From Pseudobdellovibrionaceae bacterium (GTDB lineage Bacteria; Bdellovibrionota; Bdellovibrionia; Bdellovibrionales; UBA1609), in contig JAPORL010000026.1 of NCBI GenBank assembly GCA_026712605.1, positions 19,424-32,724 of the forward strand: a stretch of DNA of 13,301 nucleotides. The letters are read 5' to 3'. The notes beneath the pieces are model-generated. The model ran no database searches and was not told where the DNA came from. It was given only the letters and a program-made list of their open reading frames with translations. The stretch's first letter is position 1. Each line of letters starts with the position of its first letter. Below are positions 7,263 to 13,301 of the stretch, one piece after another. The position numbers and the translations under genes are program-made.

Positions 7263-7270
7263 AGTATAAT
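7263..7270. promoter_or_regulatory. Symmetric -10 element between divergent genes
   Basis: AGTATAAT reads TATAAT on the + strand (7265-7270) and TATACT on the - strand (7263-7268), so one element could serve both the caspase-like gene (+) and the coiled-coil gene (-), with leaders of about 65-70 bases each. A second + strand -10, TATAGT (7276-7281), follows. No good -35 is found at normal spacing on either strand. A consensus TTGACA on the - strand (7225-7230) lacks a suitable -10. Confidence 0.35.
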
Positions 7271-7343
7271 AGGGCTATAGTCTAAGTCTTTTCCAAAGAA
7301 AAAGGACTGGTTTTGTTTTAGGAATCTTTTTCAAAGTAAGTTT

Positions 7344-9479
7344 ATGATTATAATATTTCAAATGCAGCTTTATTTTTTAGTTTTTTTAATTTTCTCTTCT
7401 CCTTTGATATCTTTAGCTAAATATCAGGTGTGTTCTATTACTATAAACTCTTCAGATGAGATTGAAGTTTTCAAAAAATTTTTAGATCCTGAAGATTTTG
7501 AATTTGTAGAGTTACTGCCTCAGTCTATAAATGAAGAGCAGGATCACAGCTCTCATTGGTTTGATAAAGCTTGTGAGAAAAACTATCAATGTGATATTTT
7601 AGTTATTTCTGGTCATTTTGGCGGAACTTTTTTTGGAAAATCAGGTTACTCTTTACCCACTGAATTAATGGAAGAAAAAAGTTGTAAAAACACATGTGGC
7701 GGAATTTTATCAGGAGTTAAAGAAATTTTTTTATTTGGTTGCAATACATTAGCCAGCAAGGAAAAAGATCACCGTACTCATTCAGAATATTTACAAGTGT
7801 TATTAGAAGATGGAATGTCTAGAGAGACGGCAGAAAGAGTTGTGGCGGCTCGCTATTCTCCTTTAGAAACTTCTTTTTCATCTCGTATGAATTTTATTTT
7901 TTCAGGATCTCATACTATTTATGGCTTTGATGAACTTAGTCCTTTAGGTAAGCATGTAAGAACCCCTTTGAGTTATTATTTTCAATCTATAAATAATACT
8001 TTTGGCAGTTATGCCAATTACTTAAATTCAAATCAACATAAAAGAGAAGTCAACACTCAACTTTTTGAACACTTTCCTCGTTCTATTTTCACATTAAATC
8101 AATCCAGCCTTTCTTTAAAAGATGAAGATCAAAATCAAAAAGATTTTTTTAATAATAAATGTTTACTTTATGATTCAACAAAAAACTTCTCTGAGCGAAT
8201 GAATGCCATGGAGCAGATTTTTTTATCTTCTCAAGCGGGCTCTGCTTTTTTTGCTATAGATTATTTTCTAAATTATAACAAAACAGATGTGATAGAAGGA
8301 TCAGGGAGGAGGACTTTTCGTTTGATTCGTGAAAATTCTTTTTTAGCAGAAGAATTTCTATCTTATTATGAGCATCTTAAATTTTTACCTTATATTGCAA
8401 TGGTATACTTAAATATTTTAGAAAAATTTCAATGGATGGATCCTTTAAAAATTCATCTCCTTAGAAAAGAAAATCTGAAAAAAATTATAGAAAAACCAGG
8501 GCCTGAATCTTATGTGTCTATTTTGTTTTTATTACAAGAAGAACAATTAAAAAAGAATCAATTTTACTTTTCTAAAACCGATCTGCCAGAAAATTACATT
8601 AATAGTGTTTGGGCACTATTAATATTTGAAAAACTTAAAGCTATCGCTCCTGAATGGCAAGAGGATATTTTTTATTATTGTGAAAATAATATTAAAAGCT
8701 CTCCAGCTATATGCTATCAAAGTTTAAATACTTTAGCTCATATTAAACCTGAAAGAGAGATTGCTTTAAAGGTTTTAGATTTTTTAGAATCAAAAGATGA
8801 GAGTTTAATTTATTACAGCATTCGGCTTTTAGGTCAAAGTGGTATAAAAGACTATCATGTTCATAAAAAAATAGCAGACTTTTTAAAATCTAAAAGCTTA
8901 TCTTTAAAAAAAGAAGCGATAGAGGCTCTGGGTTTTTTGAAAACACCTTATGGAAGTATACAAGAGGATATAGCTGAGCTTTTGAAATATTCAAACTTAT
9001 ATGAAGATATTTTTTGGAGTTTAAGTCAAATGAACTTAGAAAGTTTGGAAGTTCAAAAAAAACTTCTAAGTTATATAAATCATTTTGAAAATACTTCTTT
9101 AAAATGCCAAGCTTTAAGTCTTTTTTCAAAAGTTTCAAAACTATCTGATTTAAGTTTATTTTTTTTCTATGATCTTTTAGAATCTAGAGAAAATAAGGCT
9201 TTATTATTTTGCGCTATAGAAAGTCTTTCAAAGAATTCACTTTTGAGAGATCAAGGCATTTACTATCGTTTTTTACTTTTTCAAGAAGAGAAATCTATAG
9301 AAGTGAAGAGACAGGCTTTAGAAAAGATGCAACACTTAACATGGCTTCATCCTGAAGTTCAAATCTCATTTTTAAGTTATTTGGACGATCAAGATTTGGA
9401 AGTTAAAAAAAATGCTCTTAAAGTTTTGCAGAATGTAAAAAACCTAAAAAAAGAAGTTAGTAATAAGATAACAAAATAG
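7344..9479 (+). CDS. Exported protein with a caspase-like domain and C-terminal HEAT-type repeats
   Basis: Residues 1-25 form a signal peptide ending SLA (cleavage after Ala25 predicted); Met7 is an alternative start that keeps it. Residues about 26-200 show the caspase-fold pattern of the C14/CHAT/gingipain clan: CDILVISGHFGG with His91, then VKEIFLFGCNT with Cys133, a His-Cys spacing of 42, followed by FSGSHTIYGFD (186-196). Residues about 200-450 are helical without a recognised domain. From about 455 to 700 there are HEAT-type helical pairs, for example ESLIYYSIRLLGQSG, LSLKKEAIEALGFL and LEVKKNALKVLQNV. The likely location is periplasmic or secreted, unlike most bacterial CHAT or caspase-like proteins, which are cytoplasmic. 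Substrate and activation are unknown; protease activity is inferred from the dyad only. The gene converges on the HMG-CoA lyase gene with a 21-bp gap and no visible terminator. Confidence 0.7.
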   Translation: MIIIFQMQLYFLVFLIFSSPLISLAKYQVCSITINSSDEIEVFKKFLDPEDFEFVELLPQSINEEQDHSSHWFDKACEKNYQCDILVISGHFGGTFFGKSGYSLPTELMEEKSCKNTCGGILSGVKEIFLFGCNTLASKEKDHRTHSEYLQVLLEDGMSRETAERVVAARYSPLETSFSSRMNFIFSGSHTIYGFDELSPLGKHVRTPLSYYFQSINNTFGSYANYLNSNQHKREVNTQLFEHFPRSIFTLNQSSLSLKDEDQNQKDFFNNKCLLYDSTKNFSERMNAMEQIFLSSQAGSAFFAIDYFLNYNKTDVIEGSGRRTFRLIRENSFLAEEFLSYYEHLKFLPYIAMVYLNILEKFQWMDPLKIHLLRKENLKKIIEKPGPESYVSILFLLQEEQLKKNQFYFSKTDLPENYINSVWALLIFEKLKAIAPEWQEDIFYYCENNIKSSPAICYQSLNTLAHIKPEREIALKVLDFLESKDESLIYYSIRLLGQSGIKDYHVHKKIADFLKSKSLSLKKEAIEALGFLKTPYGSIQEDIAELLKYSNLYEDIFWSLSQMNLESLEVQKKLLSYINHFENTSLKCQALSLFSKVSKLSDLSLFFFYDLLESRENKALLFCAIESLSKNSLLRDQGIYYRFLLFQEEKSIEVKRQALEKMQHLTWLHPEVQISFLSYLDDQDLEVKKNALKVLQNVKNLKKEVSNKITK

Positions 9480-9500
9480 TAAGAAAGAATCTCAAGCTTT

Positions 9501-10406
9501 TTAAGAATTGTAATAAGGAGAGTTTAAAAGAGGAGAGCTTAGTTTTTTTTCTAGTTTTTTTTCAAGCCAAGATCCAATAGATAGAAGCTTTTTAATCATG
9601 GGGTCTTCAGCTCCTTTTAAAAGATAAATCAAGGATTCTGTAGGAATATTTCCTGAAGGAACTTTAGAATAGGGACAGCCTCCAAGACCACCTACACTTC
9701 CGTCAAAACTCATTACTCCCATTTTATAAGCTGACCACACATTTGTTAAAGCGGTTCCATGTACATTATGAAAATGACAAGCCAGTTTTTCTTTGGGAAC
9801 ATAAACAAATAACTGCTCAAAAAGAGACTCTATCTCTTCAGCCCTCGCTTTTCCTGTTGTGTCACTGATAGAAATTTCATAAACACCTAGTTCTTGGATT
9901 TTTTGAACCCATTTTATAACTTCTTTTTGTGGAACTTTTCCTTCATAAGGACAATCAAAACACACACTCAAATAAGCTCTTATTTTTAAGTTTTCTTTGT
10001 GGGCTTTTTTACAGATATTTTGATATTTTTTATAACTTTCTTGTCGGCAAGTATTGATATTTTTTTTTGAAAAAGAGTCTGTGGATGAAAGAAAAATAGA
10101 AATTTCTTTAATTCCTGAACTCAGAGCGAAATTTAGACCTTTTTGGTTAGGGATTAAAACAGAAAATTCTATTTGAGAGTTTATCTGCTTTTCATTCTGT
10201 AGTTTCAATATTTTTTGAACTAACTCTTTACTATCTTTCATTTGTGGAATCCACTTTGGAGATACAAAAGATCCTAATTCAATTCTTTTTAATCCTGTTT
10301 GAGCCAGTTTAATAATCAGCGCTGTTTTATCTTCTAAAGACAAAATTTTTTTTTCATTTTGTAAACCATCTCTAGGGCTAACCTCTAGAAATTTCAAGCC
10401 AGACAC
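9501..10406 (-). CDS. mvaB: Hydroxymethylglutaryl-CoA lyase
   Basis: The enzyme cleaves (S)-3-hydroxy-3-methylglutaryl-CoA to acetoacetate and acetyl-CoA, the last step of leucine breakdown, in the cytoplasm. It is a TIM-barrel lyase of normal length (301 residues). The family motifs are complete: SPRDGLQNE (10-18) with Arg12 and Asp13, Glu43, SDTTGKA (181-187), the metal ligands His211 and His213 in CHFHN, and SVGGLGGCPYS (237-247) with catalytic-loop Cys244 and Asn253. The longest frame starts at GTG (10406), but AAGGG (10406-10410) lies eight bases before a TTG at codon 4 (10397), giving MKFLEVSPRDG and 298 residues; I find the TTG more likely unless the message is leaderless at the GTG. 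No other leucine-pathway gene is nearby, so it appears monocistronic. Confidence 0.96.
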   Translation of the reverse strand: MSGLKFLEVSPRDGLQNEKKILSLEDKTALIIKLAQTGLKRIELGSFVSPKWIPQMKDSKELVQKILKLQNEKQINSQIEFSVLIPNQKGLNFALSSGIKEISIFLSSTDSFSKKNINTCRQESYKKYQNICKKAHKENLKIRAYLSVCFDCPYEGKVPQKEVIKWVQKIQELGVYEISISDTTGKARAEEIESLFEQLFVYVPKEKLACHFHNVHGTALTNVWSAYKMGVMSFDGSVGGLGGCPYSKVPSGNIPTESLIYLLKGAEDPMIKKLLSIGSWLEKKLEKKLSSPLLNSPYYNS

Positions 10407-10412
10407 CCTTAA

Positions 10413-10441
10413 AATATATAAAATATTTAGACCTTATTCAA
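10413..10441 (-). promoter_or_regulatory. Candidate promoter of the HMG-CoA lyase gene
   Basis: On the - strand, TTGAAT (10436-10441) and TATATT (10413-10418) are 17 bp apart. The predicted start, near 10406, falls on the GTG start codon and inside the AAGGG motif, so this promoter would imply a leaderless GTG start and conflicts with the TTG start. The region is AT-rich and chance matches are likely. Confidence 0.3.
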
Positions 10442-10445
10442 CAGT

Positions 10446-10470
10446 AAGTCTTATATAAGGCTTTTTATTT
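10446..10470 (+). terminator. Terminator-like hairpin, + strand
   Basis: AAGTCTT (10446-10452) pairs with AAGGCTT (10457-10463) over seven base pairs including one G-T wobble, with an ATAT loop, followed by TTTATTT. No + strand gene lies directly upstream, so it might end transcripts that read through from the caspase-like gene antisense to the lyase gene. Stem energy is modest. Confidence 0.33.
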
Positions 10471-10582
10471 ATCTGAAGCTTTTAGCTTATTTCTTAAATT
10501 TTTCAGATGATTTTTTCTACAATTAGAATTTTTTCTTTATATTTTGAATTTAGAGATATAAATAAATCCTACCCCTACTTTA

Positions 10583-10660
10583 AAAAGCTGTTTTATTGAA
10601 AAATAATAGCCTTTTATTTTCACTTAAGAAAAAACTTTATTTTTTAAGCTTTTTATTTTA
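10583..10660 (+). other. Two AT-rich hairpins in the leader of the exported coiled-coil gene
   Basis: This is most of the remaining intergenic DNA before the ATG at 10670. Hairpin A (10583-10615) has AAAAG pairing with CTTTT plus a CTGTT/AATAG extension with one bulge, followed by ATTTT. Hairpin B (10623-10648) pairs CTTAAGAAA with TTTTTTAAG (one G-T wobble) and is followed by CTTTTTATTTTA. Either may be a weak terminator or leader structure; base composition alone could produce both. I saw no small gene on either strand of 10407-10669. Confidence 0.25.
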
Positions 10661-10669
10661 TAGGAATAA

Positions 10670-11218
10670 ATGATCTTGAAATTTTTATTGATTTTTCTCT
10701 TTTCTGTCCAGACCCTTGGGAGTAATGAGAGCTTTTTAGAATTTTTAGATGCTAATAAACATAAGACGAATGTTTTATTCTCTGAGGAAGAAAAGAGACA
10801 ACTGACAAAGTGTCATAAAATGTTCAGGAACAAGCCTGAATTTAATAGATGGACAGAGGCTGTTTTTAAGGAAAAAAAAGCAGAACAAGATCTGTTATCT
10901 GTCAGAGAACTATTAAAAGAATTTCAAACACAAATTATTTTAGCTAGAAAAAGAGCTGTTGAGCTGGAACAAGATTTATTAATAGACTCTATGAATAGTC
11001 AAAATCAACAAGATATTATTATAAAGTATAAAAAGCTTAAATCAGAAGAGCAAACAGCCTATGAAGATAAAAAAATGGCTTTAGAAATGCTACACAATGC
11101 CCGGGCGGAGAGAGATCAAGCAAAAAAGGATCGAAAAGCTCTTGAAGAAGCTTTTAAGAAATCTATTCCTGAAACCCCTACTGAAGATTTTTTAAAGGTT
11201 CAAGATAACTTTAGTTGA
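10670..11218 (+). CDS. Small exported coiled-coil protein, C-terminus altered by IS insertion
   Basis: Residues 1-18 form a hydrophobic signal peptide (MILKFLLIFLFSVQTLGS). The mature part has a short N-terminal region with a single Cys (Cys48) and then a long Lys/Glu/Gln-rich coiled coil, about 62-165, so a periplasmic structural or chaperone-like role is possible; I do not recognise the family. AGGA lies four bases before the ATG. The left end of the IS begins at 11197, inside the Lys codon at residue 176, so the last residues KVQDNFS and the stop are partly IS sequence. Rejoining the flanks without the IS gives an ending of two residues (Asn-Lys) and TAA at 11956-11958, a 177-residue protein, followed by the strong Shine-Dalgarno of the beta-barrel gene. 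The protein is therefore barely changed, and the gene may still function. Confidence 0.78.
   Translation: MILKFLLIFLFSVQTLGSNESFLEFLDANKHKTNVLFSEEEKRQLTKCHKMFRNKPEFNRWTEAVFKEKKAEQDLLSVRELLKEFQTQIILARKRAVELEQDLLIDSMNSQNQQDIIIKYKKLKSEEQTAYEDKKMALEMLHNARAERDQAKKDRKALEEAFKKSIPETPTEDFLKVQDNFS
11197..11214 (+). repeat. Left terminal inverted repeat of the IS
   Basis: GGTTCAAGATAACTTTAG is an 18 of 18 match to the reverse complement of 11934-11951. The next base outside (A at 11196 against C at 11952) breaks the pairing. Inside, a partial match (GATT) continues. The TGA that ends the upstream gene (11216-11218) lies two bases inside the element from this repeat. Confidence 0.93.
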
Positions 11219-11249
11219 TTTTAATATAAATTAAACTATTGTTATTGCT

Positions 11250-11948
11250 ATGAAAAATAAGTATTTTATCCATTCCCATATTTCAGAGAAGAAATTTCGT
11301 CAAATTATTAAACTTTTCTCGGCAGACTTAACAGCTAAACAAATAGCTTTTTTTTCAGGAGTAAGTCGTCCTACAATTAACAAAACTCTCAAAGAAGTTA
11401 GAAAAAGCATAGCCTATTTTTGTGAAAAAGAAAGTCCTTTCAAAAAAGGAGAAGTAGAAATAGATGAAAGTTATTTTGGAGCTAAACGCATTCGTGGAAG
11501 AAGGGGTAGAGGCTCTTATGGTAAAACTATCGTATTTGGATTGAAACAAAGAGAAGGTAGAGTTTATACTCAAGTTATTAAAAACTGCTCTAAAAAAGTC
11601 ATTATTCCGCTTATAAATCAAAGAATATCTAGGACTTCTATTGTTTATACAGATGGTTTTAAAACTTATGACGGATTAGTGGATATGGGTTATAAAAAGC
11701 ATTATAGAGTTCATCACGGAAAAAATGAGTTTGCTAAAAAAGAAAAAAAGAATATAAAAAATCATATCAATGGAATTGAAAATTTCTGGGGATTAGCTAA
11801 AGTCAGATTATCAAAATTTAGAGGTATTAATAAAGATACTTTTTATTTACATATTAAAGAATGTGAGTTTAGATTTAATTATAGACATGAAAATTTGTAT
11901 GCGTTATTATTAAAAATTATTAGACATAATCCTCTAAAGTTATCTTGA
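11250..11948 (+). CDS. IS1595-family transposase (DDE type)
   Basis: The 232 residues have an N-terminal helix-turn-helix (about 24-50, with LTAKQIAFFSGVSRPTINK), then the RNase H-like DDE core: VEIDESYFG with Asp72, VYTDGFKTY with Asp135, and NHINGIENFW (171-180) followed by the C-terminal helix HIKECEFRFNYR, which carries the family's remaining conserved acidic and Asn positions. The basic segment KRIRGRRGRG (79-88) after the first Asp is usual for this family. There is no frameshift or internal stop, so the gene looks intact. Compared with members of about 300 residues, it lacks the N-terminal zinc ribbon. No Shine-Dalgarno is seen; a TTGATT (11215-11220) and TATTGT (11237-11242) pair with a 16-bp spacer would start transcription close to the ATG. 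The stop is inside the right terminal repeat. Confidence 0.93.
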   Translation: MKNKYFIHSHISEKKFRQIIKLFSADLTAKQIAFFSGVSRPTINKTLKEVRKSIAYFCEKESPFKKGEVEIDESYFGAKRIRGRRGRGSYGKTIVFGLKQREGRVYTQVIKNCSKKVIIPLINQRISRTSIVYTDGFKTYDGLVDMGYKKHYRVHHGKNEFAKKEKKNIKNHINGIENFWGLAKVRLSKFRGINKDTFYLHIKECEFRFNYRHENLYALLLKIIRHNPLKLS

Positions 11949-11951
11949 ACC
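11934..11951 (-). repeat. Right terminal inverted repeat of the IS
   Basis: CTAAAGTTATCTTGAACC is the exact reverse complement of 11197-11214. It contains the last bases and the TGA stop of the transposase gene. Confidence 0.93.
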
Positions 11952-11961
11952 CAAATAAAAG

Positions 11962-11967
11962 AGGAGG
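11962..11967 (+). promoter_or_regulatory. Strong Shine-Dalgarno that fixes a TTG start
   Basis: AGGAGG, the best ribosome binding site in the window, lies eight bases before TTG at 11976. It argues for TTG rather than a later ATG as start of the beta-barrel gene. It lies four bases after the TAA that would have ended the upstream gene before the IS arrived. Confidence 0.75.
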
Positions 11968-11975
11968 CTGAAAGT

Positions 11976-12794
11976 TTGAGTTTCTGGTTTTATTTTAAGA
12001 GACAAGCTAAAAAGTTTTTCTTTTTATTTTTACTTTCTTTCACAACTCTAGCAGAAGAACTATCTCATCCCTTTTTTCTTTCTCAAGGAGGCTCTGGTGG
12101 AGCCAGCTTAAGAGAAGATACCTCTTATTTATTAAACCCCGCTCTTTTAGGCTTTCAAAAAAGAACTAAAGGGGCTATTTCCTATTCTTTTAAAAAAGAA
12201 CAACAAACTATAGTAGGCAGTTTTTTAGATTTAAAAACTAAACTGCCTATAGCTTTAACTTACCAAAGAACATGGTCTAAGTCTTTTAGACAAAGTAAAG
12301 AAAATACTCTTCTTATTCATTCTGGTTTGAGGATATCTCCTTATCTCTCTTTAGGAGTCAGTTTAAAAAGAGAAATAAAAGTATCGAATTGGAACTTAAA
12401 TTTAGGTTCTGCCTTAAAATTAAGCCCTCACCTAGGACTAGCTGTTTTTTTAGATAAAGTCCTTGAAAAAGAAAAAGCTAAACAAAGAATTTTGAGTGGA
12501 GCTTTATACCACCAATGGAGAAACTTTTTTTCCTCTCAAGTTGATCTTTCAAGAACAGAGCAAAAAGAATGGATATTAAAAGGGGGCTTGAGAAGTCTTT
12601 TTCATCCCTATTTTTCTGCCCAAGTGGGAGGACGAACTTACTTTGATGATAAAATGGCTTTTAATAAAATTAAAAAATATTTTCTTTCAGGAGGCTTTAG
12701 CTTCCACAGTCCAAAATTTTTTCTAGAATACGCCATAGAAAAAGACACACAAAAAATTTACCAGCACAGTATAACTTTATTAATAAAAATCTAG
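11976..12794 (+). CDS. Predicted outer-membrane beta-barrel protein
   Basis: The start is TTG, supported by AGGAGG eight bases upstream. Residues 1-26 form a signal peptide (basic KRQAKK, then FFFLFLLSFTTLA, cleavage after Ala26). The mature N-terminus, SQGGSGGASLREDTSYLLNP with ALLGF after it (about 36-60), is the Gly-rich start followed by an Asn-Pro motif seen in FadL/PorV-like barrels. The rest alternates amphipathic strands ending in aromatic or charged turns (for example KGAISYSFKK, LPIALTYQRTW, LSLGVSLKRE, PYFSAQVGGRTYF). The last strand ends in Ile instead of the common Phe. At 272 residues it would be a small barrel of about 10-14 strands. Ligand and role are unknown. It was probably cotranscribed with the exported coiled-coil gene before the IS inserted; now its promoter may come from within or beyond the IS. 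Confidence 0.72.
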   Translation: MSFWFYFKRQAKKFFFLFLLSFTTLAEELSHPFFLSQGGSGGASLREDTSYLLNPALLGFQKRTKGAISYSFKKEQQTIVGSFLDLKTKLPIALTYQRTWSKSFRQSKENTLLIHSGLRISPYLSLGVSLKREIKVSNWNLNLGSALKLSPHLGLAVFLDKVLEKEKAKQRILSGALYHQWRNFFSSQVDLSRTEQKEWILKGGLRSLFHPYFSAQVGGRTYFDDKMAFNKIKKYFLSGGFSFHSPKFFLEYAIEKDTQKIYQHSITLLIKI

Positions 12795-12827
12795 CTTGAA
12801 ATTTTTATAGCAATTTATTGATTATAC

Positions 12828-13166
12828 TTATCTCTGTCCCCCTGTAGGCTCTGGCACTATAACGGATGGATCACTATCATCTAGTAAACTTATCACAATT
12901 CTTTGGCTTTCTGCTTTTGACATATCAAAAAAATTTTCACTAGTATATTCCCTGTCACAACAAAATTTAAATTCGTTCTCATTAAAAGAATAGCTAGCTT
13001 CTGTTTCACTTTCTAAAGTCATACTAACTCCATCAAGTTCTACCACTTTATTAGAAAAATTAGGTTTAACTTGCAAAGTTTGATATAAAGAATCATTTAT
13101 CCCAACAGCAGATATTTGTGAAGAGAAAAAAATAAAAATACAGATAAAAAATTTAAAGTAATTCAT
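12828..13166 (-). CDS. Small secreted hypothetical protein
   Basis: Of 112 residues, 1-20 form a clear signal peptide (MNYFKFFICIFIFFSSQISA, cleavage after Ala20). The mature 92 residues are acidic and rich in Ser, with a vicinal Cys pair (Cys69-Cys70) in KFCCDREY and a Pro/Gly tail, VPEPTGGQR. I do not recognise the family. The likely place is the periplasm or outside. A weak AAGAAA precedes the ATG. It follows the partial gene at 13188-13301 by 21 bases on the same strand and is probably in its operon. It converges on the beta-barrel gene with a 33-bp gap that holds no convincing terminator. Confidence 0.7.
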   Translation of the reverse strand: MNYFKFFICIFIFFSSQISAVGINDSLYQTLQVKPNFSNKVVELDGVSMTLESETEASYSFNENEFKFCCDREYTSENFFDMSKAESQRIVISLLDDSDPSVIVPEPTGGQR

Positions 13167-13187
13167 TATATTTCTTGATATAAAAAT

Positions 13188-13301
13188 TTATAAGATCACC
13201 ATTTCCTCTGCAACAGGAGCTAATGTGCTTAAAAAACTATTAAATACAGATGTAACTTGAGTGACGATTGTAGGTCCTTGCTTTAAGCCTTTAAGCTCTG
13301 T
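13188..13301 (-). CDS. C-terminal end of an unidentified gene (5' part outside window)
   Basis: On the - strand a frame is open from the window edge to TAA at 13188-13190, encoding 37 residues: TELKGLKQGPTIVTQVTSVF and then a helical NSFLSTLAPVAEEMVIL. Composition is protein-like (little Lys/Asn bias, alternating hydrophobics), and the stop lies 21 bases before the next gene's ATG, a typical operon spacing. The first residue seen is not a start, so the gene continues beyond 13301. The family cannot be named from this piece. Confidence 0.6.
   Translation of the reverse strand, partial: TELKGLKQGPTIVTQVTSVFNSFLSTLAPVAEEMVIL

Larger units (their letters stand above)
11197..11951 (+). mobile_element. 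Complete IS1595-family insertion sequence, 755 bp
   Basis: The element is bounded by perfect 18-bp inverted repeats and holds one transposase gene. Its small size and a transposase lacking the N-terminal zinc ribbon of longer members suggest the IS1016-like group; that subgroup call is inference. IS1595 elements normally make 8-bp target duplications, but the flanks (TTTTTAAA left, CAAATAAA right) share only their last four bases, so none is preserved. The element sits at the junction of two co-directional genes. Its left end supplies the stop of the upstream gene, and its right end stops three bases past the transposase stop. Confidence 0.9.

Noticed and set aside
8890-9138. An 82-codon frame on the - strand
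   Set aside because: It is antisense to the helical repeats of the caspase-like gene; its composition reflects the opposite strand.
10509-10565. A short ATG frame in the intergenic region before the exported coiled-coil gene
   Set aside because: It stops after 18 codons, has no ribosome binding site and is made of AT-rich codons only.
11355-11621. An 88-codon frame on the - strand
   Set aside because: It is antisense to the transposase core and rich in Phe/Ser as expected of a shadow frame.
1-13301. CRISPR array, tRNA, rRNA, prophage or toxin-antitoxin module
   Set aside because: No regularly spaced direct repeats, no cloverleaf or rRNA-like stretch, no phage structural gene and no paired small genes of known toxin-antitoxin type were seen.

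Overview
The window is 13.3 kb of very AT-rich DNA (roughly 30% GC by eye), densely packed with protein genes on both strands. The organism is almost certainly a Gram-negative bacterium. Several products carry export signals, one looks like an outer-membrane beta-barrel, one is a Cys-rich surface-type von Willebrand A protein, and there is a Fur-family regulator with a Fur-like box. The mix of FHA, PP2C-like, STAS, long coiled-coil, vWA and HEAT proteins resembles Bdellovibrio-type predatory bacteria (Bdellovibrionota). That placement is inference from gene style only; no rRNA or other phylogenetic marker is present.

Layout. (1) Positions 1-2918, + strand: a signalling operon with the tail of a TPR-like protein, a membrane protein with two FHA domains, and a divergent PP2C-like protein that seems to have lost its metal-binding aspartates. 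(2) 3036-4370, +: an exported vWA protein with an intact MIDAS and a -10 box so close to the ATG that the mRNA may be leaderless. (3) 4391-5407: a Fur/PerR-type repressor (-) and a STAS protein (+) diverge from a 96-bp region holding a Fur-like box and a promoter. (4) 5367-7193, -: a 608-residue coiled-coil protein whose 3' end overlaps the STAS gene tail to tail by 41 bp. (5) 7344-9479, +: an exported protein joining a caspase-like His/Cys domain to C-terminal HEAT-type repeats. (6) 9501-10406, -: HMG-CoA lyase, the only clear metabolic enzyme. (7) 10407-10669: an intergenic stretch with terminator-like hairpins. (8) 10670-12794, +: an exported coiled-coil gene and a predicted beta-barrel gene, split by a 755-bp IS1595-family element with perfect 18-bp inverted repeats. 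Joining the flanks in silico gives a compact two-gene operon. (9) 12828-13301, -: a small secreted protein preceded by the C-terminal end of another gene that runs off the window.

The two most original objects are the secreted caspase-like/HEAT protein and the FHA plus apparent pseudo-PP2C pair. The best resolved event is the IS insertion at a gene junction, which supplies a new stop codon to the upstream gene. No tRNA, rRNA, CRISPR array or phage module was seen.
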